Source of the DNA: Micrasema longulum
Taxonomy: Eukaryota > Arthropoda > Insecta > Trichoptera > Brachycentridae
DNA: 64,000 nucleotides
NCBI GenBank assembly: GCA_022494885.1
Contig: JAGVSM010003982.1
Coordinates: forward strand, 1 to 64,000
Direction: 5' to 3'
The notes beneath the pieces are model-generated. The model searched no databases. It was given only the letters and a program-made list of their open reading frames with translations, and was not told the origin of the DNA. The number at the start of each line of letters is the position of its first letter. Within the stretch, counting starts at the first letter, position 1. Position numbers and translations under genes: made by a program. Shown here piece by piece: positions 11,620 through 25,100 of the stretch.

Positions 11620-13080
11620 AACAGGTATTATTTTATGACGCGGTGACACGTCATATGAACTCGCCAGGAATTTAAGTTAGGTCGTAGAAACAATTAAAAA
11701 GTAAGTTGATGTTTGTTTCTATGTCAAAACTTTCTCTAGTAGGATGTCACATGATAAAAAATAATATGCAGGTTATAAGATAAAACATTATCCGCACAAA
11801 TATAAATAAAATGATGGTGCTACGAGTATTATGCACATTTGAAAATAAATCAATAGATAAGTAGGTAGGTACAGCATACCATATTACTATGTGGGTCCCT
11901 AAGTCAATTTGCTTGGATTATAAAAAATATAATTTTTCTCTAGAGAAACAAATGAATGAGACATTTTCACAGTTGACTTTCAAATGGTAAAAAAAAACAC
12001 AGGTAGAACAACGATTCGTTTATAATATTAAAATATCTGAAGAGATTTTGAAGCTACAGCACGATTCGTTTTACATTGCAGTTTTCATAGTATTTAAGAT
12101 GTACTTAGCTTCTGGGCTTTTCATGTGTATTTATACACGCCATTCTGTCCTTTTTCAAAGTATGTATTTAAAGCAATTTACGAGTACCTACATATAATTT
12201 ATTGCAATTTATTCTTGAAAACTTAGCGTAAAATAATACTGTTTTTATCCATTTTTACCATACAATACACTAGATACAGCACTGAGCACCCGTTTTGTGT
12301 TCCATTCAACTTAAGTTCCGAAACTTGACTAGTAGTCAGTAAATGTGAAGCAGCGAAAAGGGGCATGACATACAACGTTAAATTCACAGTAAACTGGCAT
12401 AGACAGTACTTTTTTTACTACGCGTTTTGCACGGATATGTTGACGTGACAAAGCTCATTTTCCATAATACAATTTCAAACTATCATCGAAGCGTCATCTC
12501 TAGTCAGTCATTGACATATTATTGTATCAATGACCTCAGCAATTTTGGAAAATACATTTTTTTTTTAAAGCATTGCATTTTAATGCGTGATATAATTCTA
12601 TGCGCGTGATATTCATTTTTGACTAAACAAGGAACGATTAATTCTATTGAACGATGTACAGTAATCATCATTCATTATAAATATCAATAAATTTGTTGTA
12701 TTTTAAAATCAAATATCCCGCTAATCAATGTCAAGAATATAACCGACAAGAAAAATAACGCGAGACAATCTATGAGAAATACAAAACCATTAGAAGTGTA
12801 TACAATAGGTCCAAATACGAAATTAATCAAAACAGAGTTTTTTTTTTAAAACTGAAAATGAAAATGCATTTCTTTTTTATAATGATAAAATTATGATTGT
12901 TATGTATACAGTTTTTTTTCTCTCAAGGTTGTAGCTCTGATTTGACCGCCATGAACATATCTCCGTATCGAGCTGTCAGATTTGATGTTAAAGTAATAAA
13001 GAAGATGCTACGTTTGATTTTGACGTCTACATTTTAAATTTACATTACTTAGTGTTAGGTTAGGAAAACATATTTTAAAA
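11620..13080. other. Upstream region of SPRYD7; no gene seen
   Basis: AT-rich and without recognised repeats. The promoter of SPRYD7 should lie at its right end, but no TATA box or initiator could be assigned with confidence. Confidence 0.35.
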
Positions 13081-13091
13081 CAAAAGGCAAA

Positions 13092-13194
13092 ATGTTTTGT
13101 TGTTTAAGAGGATGTTTAAATGGATTTAGTCTAACTCCCAGTGTTCCGATAAGACCCAGAGAAAACCCCATACAGTTGGATACTTCGCATATGG
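13092..13194 (+). CDS. SPRYD7: SPRYD7 exon 1
   Basis: Encodes residues 1-34 and the first base of Gly35. It opens with MFCCLRGCLNG and ends with QLDTSHMG, the segment just before the SPRY domain in vertebrate orthologues. The donor is GTAACT, starting at 13195. The ATG at 13092 is preceded by a purine-rich AAGGCAAA. No TATA box could be identified upstream. Confidence 0.93.
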
Positions 13195-16100
13195 GTAACT
13201 GTTTTGTTTACAATAATATTCGTAATACCGTTTTGTAGTTTTTTTTACCGTTATTTACTAATTGCGATAAAAAACATAGTATCGACAATTTAAGACGTAT
13301 GTCTTATCGGTTATCTGTGGTAGAATTTTATTTTGGTGCATATTATGAGTTCGAAAAACGTGGGCGAAAAAAATACTTTTATCACCTTTGAAAAGGATAA
13401 ACAAATAAAAATTTCAGTGATTTAAGCAGAATAATATTATTTTCATATGTGCATTTTTTATTACAATATTTTTTTATACAATATGTCGAGGTTTTGAATA
13501 TTGGCACACCTTTTTTCAATTACTTTTGAATGTTATCAAAAAATACATTGTTATGTCGTATGTAATAACTGTTAAAGATTTAATAAAAAAAAATTTTTCC
13601 TAATGATTGTCAGTGAATGATGTACTGAGAATGTGCTCCATAATATAATGTAGATAAATAATTCACTTATTCAGAACCATATGCCACCTCTGTTTAAACG
13701 CTTATTTTTTATTTATTTGTGTTTTGCTAACTCAATTGAAATTATAACTAATCTTTGCCTTGGCAGAACGAAAAAATATTTTTGTACACTTTTGGTGGTT
13801 GAAAAGGTTTCAGAGTCCCAAACAATTATACTTTTTTTATTTTAATCCAAGTTTATTATGAATTGTGATAATGCGGTAAAAATGTGGTAAAGCAGTTTTG
13901 ACTGAATGCTGTTTTACTCATGTTTTAGTTCTTGAGAAAAAATGAGATCATATTACGTATCTTAGGATACATTGCCGAGAAAAGGGTTAGCACGTTCGCG
14001 AACACTTTCTTCTCAATTGAACGCAGTTATGCAGAAAGCAGCAAGTCCACAATTTTGAAAAACGAGATATTTATGTTATCGGGTGCAGTAAGGTCAATTC
14101 TATGTTCTGCTGAAAACAGTCAGACCACATTAAAAAAACTGTATTTATTTATTAACGGACATTGTCCATGTATACAATTTATAAGGTTTAAATATTACAA
14201 TAAAAGAATAGTTTAAATACATTTAAAGAAAAAAGAAAGAAGCATTGACAAACATAAGGGACATCGAGACAAGATCTGGACTATTTATGTAGTGCTCGTT
14301 TAAATCGTTGTAAACTTAAACCAAAAAAGTCCAGATCCTGTCTTGAGTTAACAATACGACAAAGGCGGGTCATTGGAGAATTTAAGCCATAGTTTGTTCT
14401 ATGCTGATCGATGAACAGTACTTCATTGTTTCTCAATCTACGAGTCGGGATATTGAATTTTACTTGTCCCAGTAATGATGGAACATCGATTATACCATTT
14501 AGTATGCCAAACATATATATGGAGTCAATATTAGTTCTACGTTTTTGTAGACTAGAAATATTTAACATTGACTCTATTTCAGCATAAAAATAATTATCTC
14601 TCTCTAGTCCAAGCATCCACGCTATTTTTCGAAGCAAGCGATGTTGGACTGATTCAATGTGATTAATGCGATTGACATAGAATGGAGACCAGACCACTGA
14701 GGCATATTCAAGAAGAGGGCGAACAGTTGAGCAATACAGAGTTTTGATTGTACCGACATTAGTAAAATCAGAGGATATTCTGTTAATGAAGCCAAGTAAT
14801 TTCAGTGATTTATTTACTGTATTATCTATATGCTCGTTGTATGTCAGTTTATAGTCCAAAACAACTCCTAAATCTCTGATGGACTTGACTACATCAATTT
14901 TGGAGTTTTCTAATAGGTACTCGAAGGAAATTGGTTGTTTTGTTCTATAAAATGACATTATGTTGTTCTATAAATGTATTAATCACCATCTGAAAATGAT
15001 GTCGATCACGAAAACGCCATTTCTCAATCATCTCGTTTTTCATCACTCACAGCACTAGAAAAATATCACGGTACTATAAAAATCATTAAAACTGGTCAAT
15101 TACATAGTAAAATTCTTGTTTTTAATATAAAAACATAATGTATTCATTGTTTATCATTTGTTAAAGTCAAAAACATTCCAACTGTTGTGTAGATGTGATT
15201 ATTCAGTCTTTTCACAAAGGTGCTATTATCTCGGTTTCACCTTTCTATGGCTGGATGCTTTCTGCATAACTACATTCCATTAATATGGACACGTATCATA
15301 ACTTGCTCATATTTTGGAATATTTTATTTCCGATTTGTCTGTAGCTGACGATTTGAAGTAAATCTTATTTGACTAACCTAATGGGACACTTTTTTTGATG
15401 ACTTTTTTTAAAAGGACACAATTTTTCGTATTTCTCATTTAAATGGATTGAGTTTTTCTACTGACTTTATATATATTTGACATCTGTTTTTATTATATGC
15501 ATTCAATTAAAACTTAAATCCATACAATTGTTTTTACTTTATACTTAAATTATTTTAATTTAAACTCTTTTATTCCCATAATTATATAAAATCATGATTT
15601 TTCAACCCCTGCTTGTATTCAACTTAGACATTTGTTTAGTCTCCCACCAGTCTGACGATGTCAGTCACGACAAAACCCGGTAAAAATAAAAAATAAAAGT
15701 GAAATAAACATATTTACTTATTTTTGTTATTATAATTTCTCATTTAGTAAACGATTTCTCTAGCCCTCGGAACAAAGGACATTGATGGTGAAAAGGTTGC
15801 TATAGCCTACATGAAACTGAAGTAATAATATTGTAGGAAGAGATATTGTGTCCCTTTAAAAAAACAATCAGCAACAAAAGTCACCCAGTATGTTAGTCAA
15901 ATAATATTTACTTCAAACCATCAACTACGGTTCGATTAGAAGTGAAATATTCCAAAAAAGAAGTAAGTTATGATATGCGTCCATGTGAGTGGATCCTATG
16001 AGAAAAAAAGTGTCCGGGAAGAATAAGAAAAGGCACTCTTCCTCATTATTGTCTTGTTGGCTTGCAGGCCATGAAGTGGTGATAGTAAAGGGTGGGCAGA

Positions 16101-19100
16101 GGGTCTGCGGATCAGGTTGCGCCCTCGGAAGTGCCCCGCTGGTACAGTCCAAATCCTACTTCGAGGTCAAGCTGCAGCAGGGGGGTGTCTGGGCCGTGGG
16201 GCTCGCCACGCAGAATACAGATCTAGACAGAGTCCATGGTAAGATGTGTAAAACATTTTATGTAGAAATACTTTTGATATTTTAATTATATCCAATTCTG
16301 GGCGGATGAAAAATGCAGTTCCGTGTGAGTAATAAAACGTATGAAAAATTTATAAAAATGAACTGAGTAAATGTTTTTGCTAAACATCTACAACGTTAGA
16401 TAGATTTCCGGTTTCCGGGAAGCGAACTCACTAGTCAGGACAACTTACTGGTGACAATTATACGGCGAAGTGTCTCAAAAATGTATGAAATTTTTTTTTG
16501 AATTTGTCGCCGGTTCATGTGAACATTTGTTTTCAATAACCAGTCAGAAAAACTCACCGACTAACTCGTGACGTTGCAGGCGGTAAAATTTTGAAGTTTT
16601 TGGTGGGGATTTTCAAAATTATAAAACTTCAAAAAATCATAGCGATGATAATACAATACATTATTATTATTTTTTTTTTTTGGATTAGTTTGATAGTCTA
16701 TTAATAGTGCGTATAGTAGCGACCGACTATTGAAATTGTTAACTTTTGTAATTATGTAGTGATAAATTAAATATATCAAAACATTGGTAATGTTTTGACT
16801 TCTATTGATGGGTAAGCTACCGTCCGAGAATTTCGACATAAATATGCGCTAGCTGTTCTACTCAAAATGATTTGTTCATTGTGTTAATTTTCTCCCATTA
16901 TTATTTAACAACAACAACAATTTTTTTGCACCACAACAGGCCAAGAGGCCTAATTATAGTGGTGAATTATATCACAGAGCACCCAGGCTTGAGAAAAATC
17001 ACATTTTAATTTTTGTGTTCTCACCGGGAATCGAACCCGGAACCTTCCGTGCGTGAGTCAAGCGTCTTGACCACTACACCACGGAGCCGGAGGATTTATG
17101 ACAATATTGTTCTTTTGTGTATCCTTTCATGTAGCAATATGGTTTGTTTTATTGAAATACCAATTGTAATATGTAATTTCACTTTTAAATTTTGTTCAAA
17201 TTGCATTATTGTATTATAATTTAAGGAGCATTCTGATGTATTTTTACAAGTTAATAATAACCACCATTACGGAGGTTATTGATTTATTGATTAAAATTAA
17301 ACACTTCCCCCTTCTGATCTGATCCCGGGAAGACCTTCTTAACAAACCGAGTTGTGAAGCAATGAAATAGCCTTTCTGGGAAAGTGATTGTTGCGGGTTC
17401 GAAAATCATTTGGACGAACATGTAAATTTGTAATGTTTTCCATTGATATTTTCTGTATTAAAAACGCAGTGCATTATGATGCTTAATGTTGATAGTGTAT
17501 AATAATAACCGAATTCTAAACTAAATAAAACACTTGAAAGTTGAGTTTTATTACAACAAGAAAGCTCAAATGTCACCATGAAGTGTTAAATTTCATTCTT
17601 CTGGATATGGTATTTCCAGGTTTTTAAAAATGTTTTTATTAAATAAGCCAAAAAATAAGATTGTAACGGTATTATTTTTTTTTCTGTGCGACATTCGATA
17701 AGTTTCCTACAAAGATAAGACATTTTGCACTCTATGGGACAAACTGTATGTATTATGTCACCCCGCCCTACTTGTACGCAATGTTCATTTGAAGCACACT
17801 TGTCAGGTATGATAAATTAACGTGACGCCAACTGCGAGCTGTTTTGTATGTGTTAAACTCGAAAATTAAAAATAAAAAAAGTTTTTTGTGCATTGATAGT
17901 AAAGTGATATCATAAGAATTGTAAAAATCCCCTCAAAATATTGAAAATGTTTACAATATTCTTTCTGATTTATTGAAATACCCTATTGGAATTTTTAAAA
18001 ATAATATACTTCATGGCCAGTCAAAAGTCAAGGGATCTTTCTTAGAAAAGTTGTAATATAATTGTATGTATCGATTTCTGCATTCAATCAAGTTGTTCGT
18101 TTTAACTTTGGCTGCAAAAACATCGCTTGTATTCAAACAAAGTCATGGACAACATTAATTCATTATTCTCGGTGCAAGATGGCTGTCGAATACAAATTCC
18201 TAATGGGCCGACCATTTCCCAATGCGCTAACTGTGTTCTACTATTGCGACACGTTCTTAATTATGAATATGTGGATAATGTGTCACAGAACAACAATATA
18301 ACTGATATCAGTAACTTGCGTAATGCATTAGACATGATCTGACGAAGGGCAGTTAGAAAATTAGCATAATGGGCTTGTTTGTATGTAAGTGGTGTGATGT
18401 CACATGGATATATTTGGTAGTTTGATTACTGCTAAGTTAATTTCCAGATATTTTTGCTATAACACGAGAATTATCATAGATAAAACTAAGGTAATAGCCG
18501 TGGGCCGAAATGGACAGCAAATGGGAGTAATACAGCTAATAATTATGCTGAGCTGTTGGATTTGCTCCACACCACTCCTGCTGCATCAAATTAGTTATCC
18601 TTATTTAATGTGTTTCTCCATTCATCTTCAGTTTATTTCCTTTTTTTTAAATGAATTACATGTTAAGTGTTAGTTGTGAGTTTATTTTTGTTATTTTCTA
18701 TAATATTATATATGTACTTTTAACTGTATATTCAAGAGCCCTCTGCCCGTTTATTAAGTAAATGATGTCAGGAGTTTTACTAAAGAATCCGAAGGAGTTT
18801 GTCTACCTTGGGAGTATGATCACCCGGGACGGCCAGTCAAAGAGCGAGGTTGAAAGCCAGGCAAAAATCTAAAATCTTTTCATTAAATAATGTAGACCTG
18901 AAACTATGCAAGCTCCTTATCAAAACTTATGTTTGGAGAGTCTTTACCTTAAAGAGAATAGAGACTTTCGAGTGATTATCCGCATCATGAATGACAAGGT
19001 TCTTAGTAGAATCGAAGGAGGAAGGCACTTTGAGACCATCCCCAATGTGCTAGATGGACTGGACGCATAGTGCATTATGAGGGTCTTCTAATGAGTTATA

Positions 19101-22100
19101 ATAGTTGGTATGTCTGAGGGGACGAATTACAGTGAGCGTCCTCGCCGAGACTACCTCGAAGATTTATGCGTGGATATAAGCTGCAGGTCATACGAAGAGC
19201 TAAAGAGGGCCGCACAGGACTGACCGGAGTGGCAGTGGAGATGCAAAGTTTTGCTGCAAACTAATGCATTTCAGTGGATTGAAACCAGAGAGAGAGAGTT
19301 CTTTATTTTGAAAATAATGATAAAAAGAATCTCCTCGTCAAACTTTACATTTAAAAAAATTGGGATTTAAAAAAAGAAAAGTAATTATAATAAATTTATC
19401 AAACATAAAAATAATATTATTGGTTGAATCGGCATTCACTGCGCAACACTTCACTGTGAATCATTATAAAATAAAAATCTATTTCATGTTTTCTATTTTA
19501 AAATAACATAACTTTAATTTCGGGAAAGCACTCCTCCCATCGATGGGTGAAATAAGAGTAATATTATAAATGCAGAATATTATTCACAGTGTAATAGGAA
19601 TATATACACAAAACAAACAAATAAATCAGTGGTCGGAACTAATGATGGATTGGTGGGTTATTATTCTACTTATTTAAGGTGTTAGCATATATATGGGTCC
19701 TAGTCTAGAGGAAAGATAAGGAAGCCTGATCAATGGAGGCAAAAAAGTGTTCAGTAATAAAACCGAACTTTGATATGTGCATTGACATTCACTCTGGTAA
19801 GGCGTTGACAACGTGGGTCAATGTCTAAGGTGATGGCAATGGAGGTGAAGTGAAGCGGAGAAGATGTGATAAATGATTCCAATGGTAAGGAGATGGATGA
19901 GACAGCTCAATGAAGGGCGTGATAATATTCATAATGATATGTGACGAACTGGTTCATTAAATAATAGATTTAGGATTTGGTGTCTTTTTTGGAGATCTTT
20001 CAACTTTCCCGCAAGTTTGTAGATTAAATTATTCCACGATCATGCATGCATGTAGATTATTCAGACTTTGACATTTTTAATCTGTGTTGGATTTGATCAT
20101 GCCATATCTTTCTCGGTTATTTTTTTTCTGCATCCTTCAGCATTCGCATTGTACATCTTTTTAGTTGGTATTTCGCTGTCCGTTCACTCTACATATCCAA
20201 ACATTAAAAAGTATTAATTCAGTGTAGAAAACTCACCTCTGAACAGCCTAAAGTTATTCGGCTTAAGGCACAATGTAAATATGGCACGTCCAATTTGTGT
20301 GAAATGTTTGATAATGACCGAGTGTTCATTTCAAGGACCTAAGTAATTGATTTCACAACATTATAAATGGCTACTAGTTGCTGAATTTTAGGAACAAGTT
20401 TTGACATTTCCTGCTTTGTTAAACTAGAAAATAGGATTAACCCTTTTAAATTTACTAATTTCTCTTTCATATTTTAAATAGGCTTCTAAGATAATAAGTA
20501 GCCATCTCCAAATTGAAATAAATCGTAATTTAAAGCAAAAAGAGCTCGCTGAAACCCAATTTTTATCACTTTGAATGCGTGTGCCGTGGGGTACTTGGGC
20601 CCTCGGTACATATCGATGTATTTACCTCAAAACTTGAAAACACAGGTTTGGTAGTGTATCTTTGTGATTGCTCAGGAGGATTTATCTTCAACTATACTGT
20701 TATAGTGAGGGTATAACTTTCTTATCTTCTGATTGTGATTGCACCCTAGGTGTATATTCAATATACACAAAATTTTTAGATTAATTTATTACTGATATTA
20801 AAAAGAGGTTTGTTTATTTTTTAACAACTGGTATCCCTAAGTAAGTCTATCTTTTTATGCCTATGTTGGCATTCTGCATTATACAGAAAAGTTCGTTTTT
20901 TTAGATAGCTGGTTTGTTTGTTTTGGAGCAAATTCCTGTAGTCCTTCTAAATGATTTTTCAAGCATATTTTAAATATATTCCACTAAAATTTAGGTAATT
21001 TGATTGAATAACCATATATTGTAAGGTTAATACACACATTTCATAAAGTTTGTCAATTTATTGTCAGTTTGAGAGCCAATGTTCATTAAGAATGAATGTT
21101 AAATAATTTTTAAGTATAAAAGATAAAAAAAATAAAAAATACTAAATTTTTTGTATTAAGCCTTGCATTAAGGGCACTGCATTGGTACACCAATCGCAGT
21201 TTATCTTGATTATTTTTGTTACATGAAGGTAAGATGATCAGTCTTACTTACTCGTAAGATTCAGGTACCAGTCCAGGGACTATAAAATATTTCAGTGTAA
21301 AAATACCTTTTTTTTTTAAAATAAATATTTTACGTCAACCATGTCGGGAATCAAACCCGAGACCTCTTGCATGGTAGGCAAACGGTCACTTATACACAAT
21401 ACATTTATTTTTATATCCTCTGAAATTAATTCAGGTCTGAAAGGGTTTAATTATATTCCTATTATCTCATTTTATCTTGAAATTAGTATTTTTCAGTGTT
21501 CGTCATATTTTGAAAGGCTGTATATTAGGAAGTTCAATGCTATGAGATATTGGATATAAAAATGCGGTAAAAATTACAGCATTTGATTGAATGGCAAAGT
21601 TTCTTCAAAATGGATGAAAAAATTAATCAAAGTATGTTTTAATAAAAACAAACTACTTCAAAAAGTAACAAGTTTCAGTGAACAGCTGTTTAGAATAGCC
21701 AATCAATGATGTGTTTTGATATATTTCCGGTTTTCGGGAAGCCATGTTTAGCGTGTTTTCATACAGGGTTCACCTTTTGAATGTCAGGATGACAACTAGT
21801 GACATCATGAGCGGAGTTATTTCAAAGTTAGAAAACTTTGAATAATCATAGCGATGATACGATACATAAAAATAAAATATAAAGAAACTGGGCTATGGTC
21901 CCGTGGTAGTATTGTGGACACACGGACCACAGGTCCGAGGTTCAAATCCCACCCTACTATTTCTATATTTTCAGCAGAAGTTATTTAGGAATTTTATGAA
22001 ATAGTCTAAAAATTCAAATATTTGAGTAAATACGAACTCAAGTATTTCTCTTTTTCTTCAATCTATTCCCCTATTGAGCTGATCGAGTCGAAAGGATTCC

Positions 22101-25100
22101 TCCAGAATTCTGCTTTTATTTAAAACGATTTTACTCTTAATCTGCACACAGATTAAAACGTTTTTATATCTCGCAAAATAAAAAGGAGATCTATACCATT
22201 TTCTGTCTTTTTAGGATACAGTACCTTTGAAAAATCATTTTTCATTACAGGCGGCATGGATAAAGATTCATGGTGTCTCAACAGCGACGGCACCATACGC
22301 CACAACAACCAAGAGCTGTACCGCCTCAGCACGGAGCGCCCTGGCTCCCCAGACCTACTGGGTGCTCCGCCCTCTCCCAGCAGCCACGCACTCACCAGCG
22401 CGGCAGGGCCCCGCACAGCCCCACGAGAAGGGGACACGGTGGGGGTGGCCTATGACCACATCCAGATCAACTTCTTCCTGAACGGGAGGAATATGGAGAT
22501 CCCGGTGTCGGGTGTCAAAGGGACCGTTTATCCAGCTCTGTATGGTAAGATTTCTTTTTGTGGCGCAGTTGGTCAAACAGTCGACTGTGTAACTGGCGTC
22601 GCGGGTATAATATAATATAACCCGCCAGTTGCCAAAAAATTTTAAGAAAATAATAATTTAAAATTCATTACTTCCTTCCGAATCCCCTCTTTCCCACCTG
22701 CTGACAAACCTCTTAAATAGATGCTTAGCGGTTTTTTTTTTTTTAAACATGTATATTTTCCAAAAAAATATCTTTAAACTAGCATACATATTATTTTATT
22801 TATTTATTTTATAAATTTATTGCTAAAAATTAGTATACATACTTAATAACAGGGAATCTATATAAAACTAATTAATGTAAAATGAAAACGGAGTGTTCTC
22901 TGTTTATGATAGTCTCCATCTAACATGGCTCAGCCTGTTCTAAGACGGAGATTTTTTATCCTTAGAGCATAAGTAGTCCTATACTAATAAAACAATAACA
23001 TAAAAAGGAAAAACTAAAACTACTTAATTATAAATGCCTAGCTAATCAAATGTAAAAAATTAAAAATCGTTATTATACAAATATTAAGTATATATATGTG
23101 TCAATAATACATGTTACTTAAACATAAATAATATATAATAAAAAACAATATAAAGCAATGAAATACATAAAAATATAAATAATATGTGTACCAATTGTAT
23201 AAAGTACTACGTGTTTCGATACGGTTGGCTGGGCGATATACTATGGATGCCTCCTGAGAGCCTTCACCACGCTTGCCTACTTTACAAGGCATCAGGTTCT
23301 CAACATTAGGCATAGGTAACTCAATTTGAGCCGGTTCAAAAACACGGTTTGGATGCTTTGAGCTGTTGAGCTACAGCTCAAATTTCTAATAGGCGACTCA
23401 CAGCTTACAGCGGTACATTGTGAGTTACGTACGTGACGCTTTACAGAAAATTAAATGTCCAATCGGCTGACTCAGCATGTTAGCGCCATTAGCGGTGATT
23501 CGGTGAACCATACATTTGTGTTTGAAAATATATTATGAATGTGACTTGTGTTCGGTGAACCATAGTTACATTAGGTGAACCAATACATTTGTGATAGTTA
23601 CAGCGCTGTCGACTTTTTCTGAAAAACACAGCAGGGTGTACCCTGCATAGTGACCGGTTGCATGGCGTAGATTAAACTGTGTAAACTGTAAATCCCCATA
23701 AGCCATCACGGCTCGCTACGAAAATCACCTAGTAAATTCGATTTCAGTCGAACGGTGCAACCTGTATTTAAAGAGAAGGTTTTTATATATTTATTCTTTT
23801 TTTCTTTCTTTCTCTTTTCTTTCTTTCAAATTATAAAGTTTTATTTATTTATTTATTTATATACGGCATTTCTGCCATTTACATATATGTGGTTTAAAGA
23901 ATGCTTAAAAATAAAATATTAAAAAATCGAGTATGATGTATTAATATACTCGCACTATACATATTATACAATAACAAGTAATTATACAATAACAAAATAC
24001 AATAATCGATCAAATTATAACTATTCTAACCCAATCTCCTGAAGTTGATTTGCTCTTTTTGATAAAAATCAGTTGGTCACTTTATGTTTTAAGTTAGGCA
24101 GAGATAAACTAAATATATCAAAGTATGATGCATATTCATTCCCGGTATTCTGTATTCTGTAAAAATAGGTGAGTTATATTGAGCTACCGTTTGAGAATTT
24201 TGACAATAAAATATTGTAGATGTTCTGCTAAACCTAGGTGGTACATAGAATGAAATCAAATTCAGTAGATCGGGGGTATCAAATATTGGTTTTATTATTT
24301 TATATAAAGTCGTAAGATCGGTCGATGTTCTTCGTTCTTGCAATTTAGTTAATTTTAGAGAGTCTAGAATTTTGTTATAATTTAATTGATTACTAGAAAA
24401 ACCCATCTTAAAATCAATACATCTAAGAAACTTATTCTGAATTCTCTCAATAGAATCTGAGAAAGTGATTTGATAAGGTGACTTGACTTTTTGGAAGCAT
24501 ACTTGCCATCATTCTGCCCTAGTAATAATTTTGCTGTCGGGAATCTTCAGATTCTGAGCGGAAACTATAAACACTAGAGCATTTTAACACGAATATAGAG
24601 GCTCATCCTAAATAAACGATTCAAATAAAACTGCAAGTTTAATTATTAAAAATATAGTATTATGTATTTATAAAGTATGACACATTTTTATTTACTTTTT
24701 AAGCTAAGACTATTTGATGCCAGTTTTGTAGTTATCAACTTGTGCCAGAACCCTGATGATATACGGGTTGATTAATACACTCCACCCCTGACCTATTTCG
24801 AAGACAATATTTTCGTACCTTATTTTTTAATATAGTCGCCCTGGAGTGGTATTCTGAATGCAAAAGTGCGCATAGAAAATGTATTTTCAACGCGTGTTTA
24901 CGTACTAAATACACGCTAACAGAGCGATCTCTTCGCGCGCAATTCCCTTCAGAATACCAGCCCTGGGCTCCCAACATTTCTCTAGTTTCCTGGTACAACA
25001 TTTGTCCATCCCGCCATCCTTTTGATTTTTTATATTAATTTATAAAGCTAATAATAAAAAAAAACAACAAAATTGCCCATTGTTTTGATCTATCACGGTA

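Noticed and set aside
13932..14216. 94-codon plus frame between SPRYD7 exon 1 and the LINE
   Set aside because: No family similarity and it lies within an intron without matching splice logic.
18062..18342. Overlapping plus frames of 71-79 codons in SPRYD7 intron 2
   Set aside because: No family motif, splice context or repeat counterpart. They cannot be distinguished from chance.
22153..22576. Minus-strand and alternative plus frames over SPRYD7 exon 3
   Set aside because: They have no family similarity and exist because the exon is GC-rich and poor in stops.
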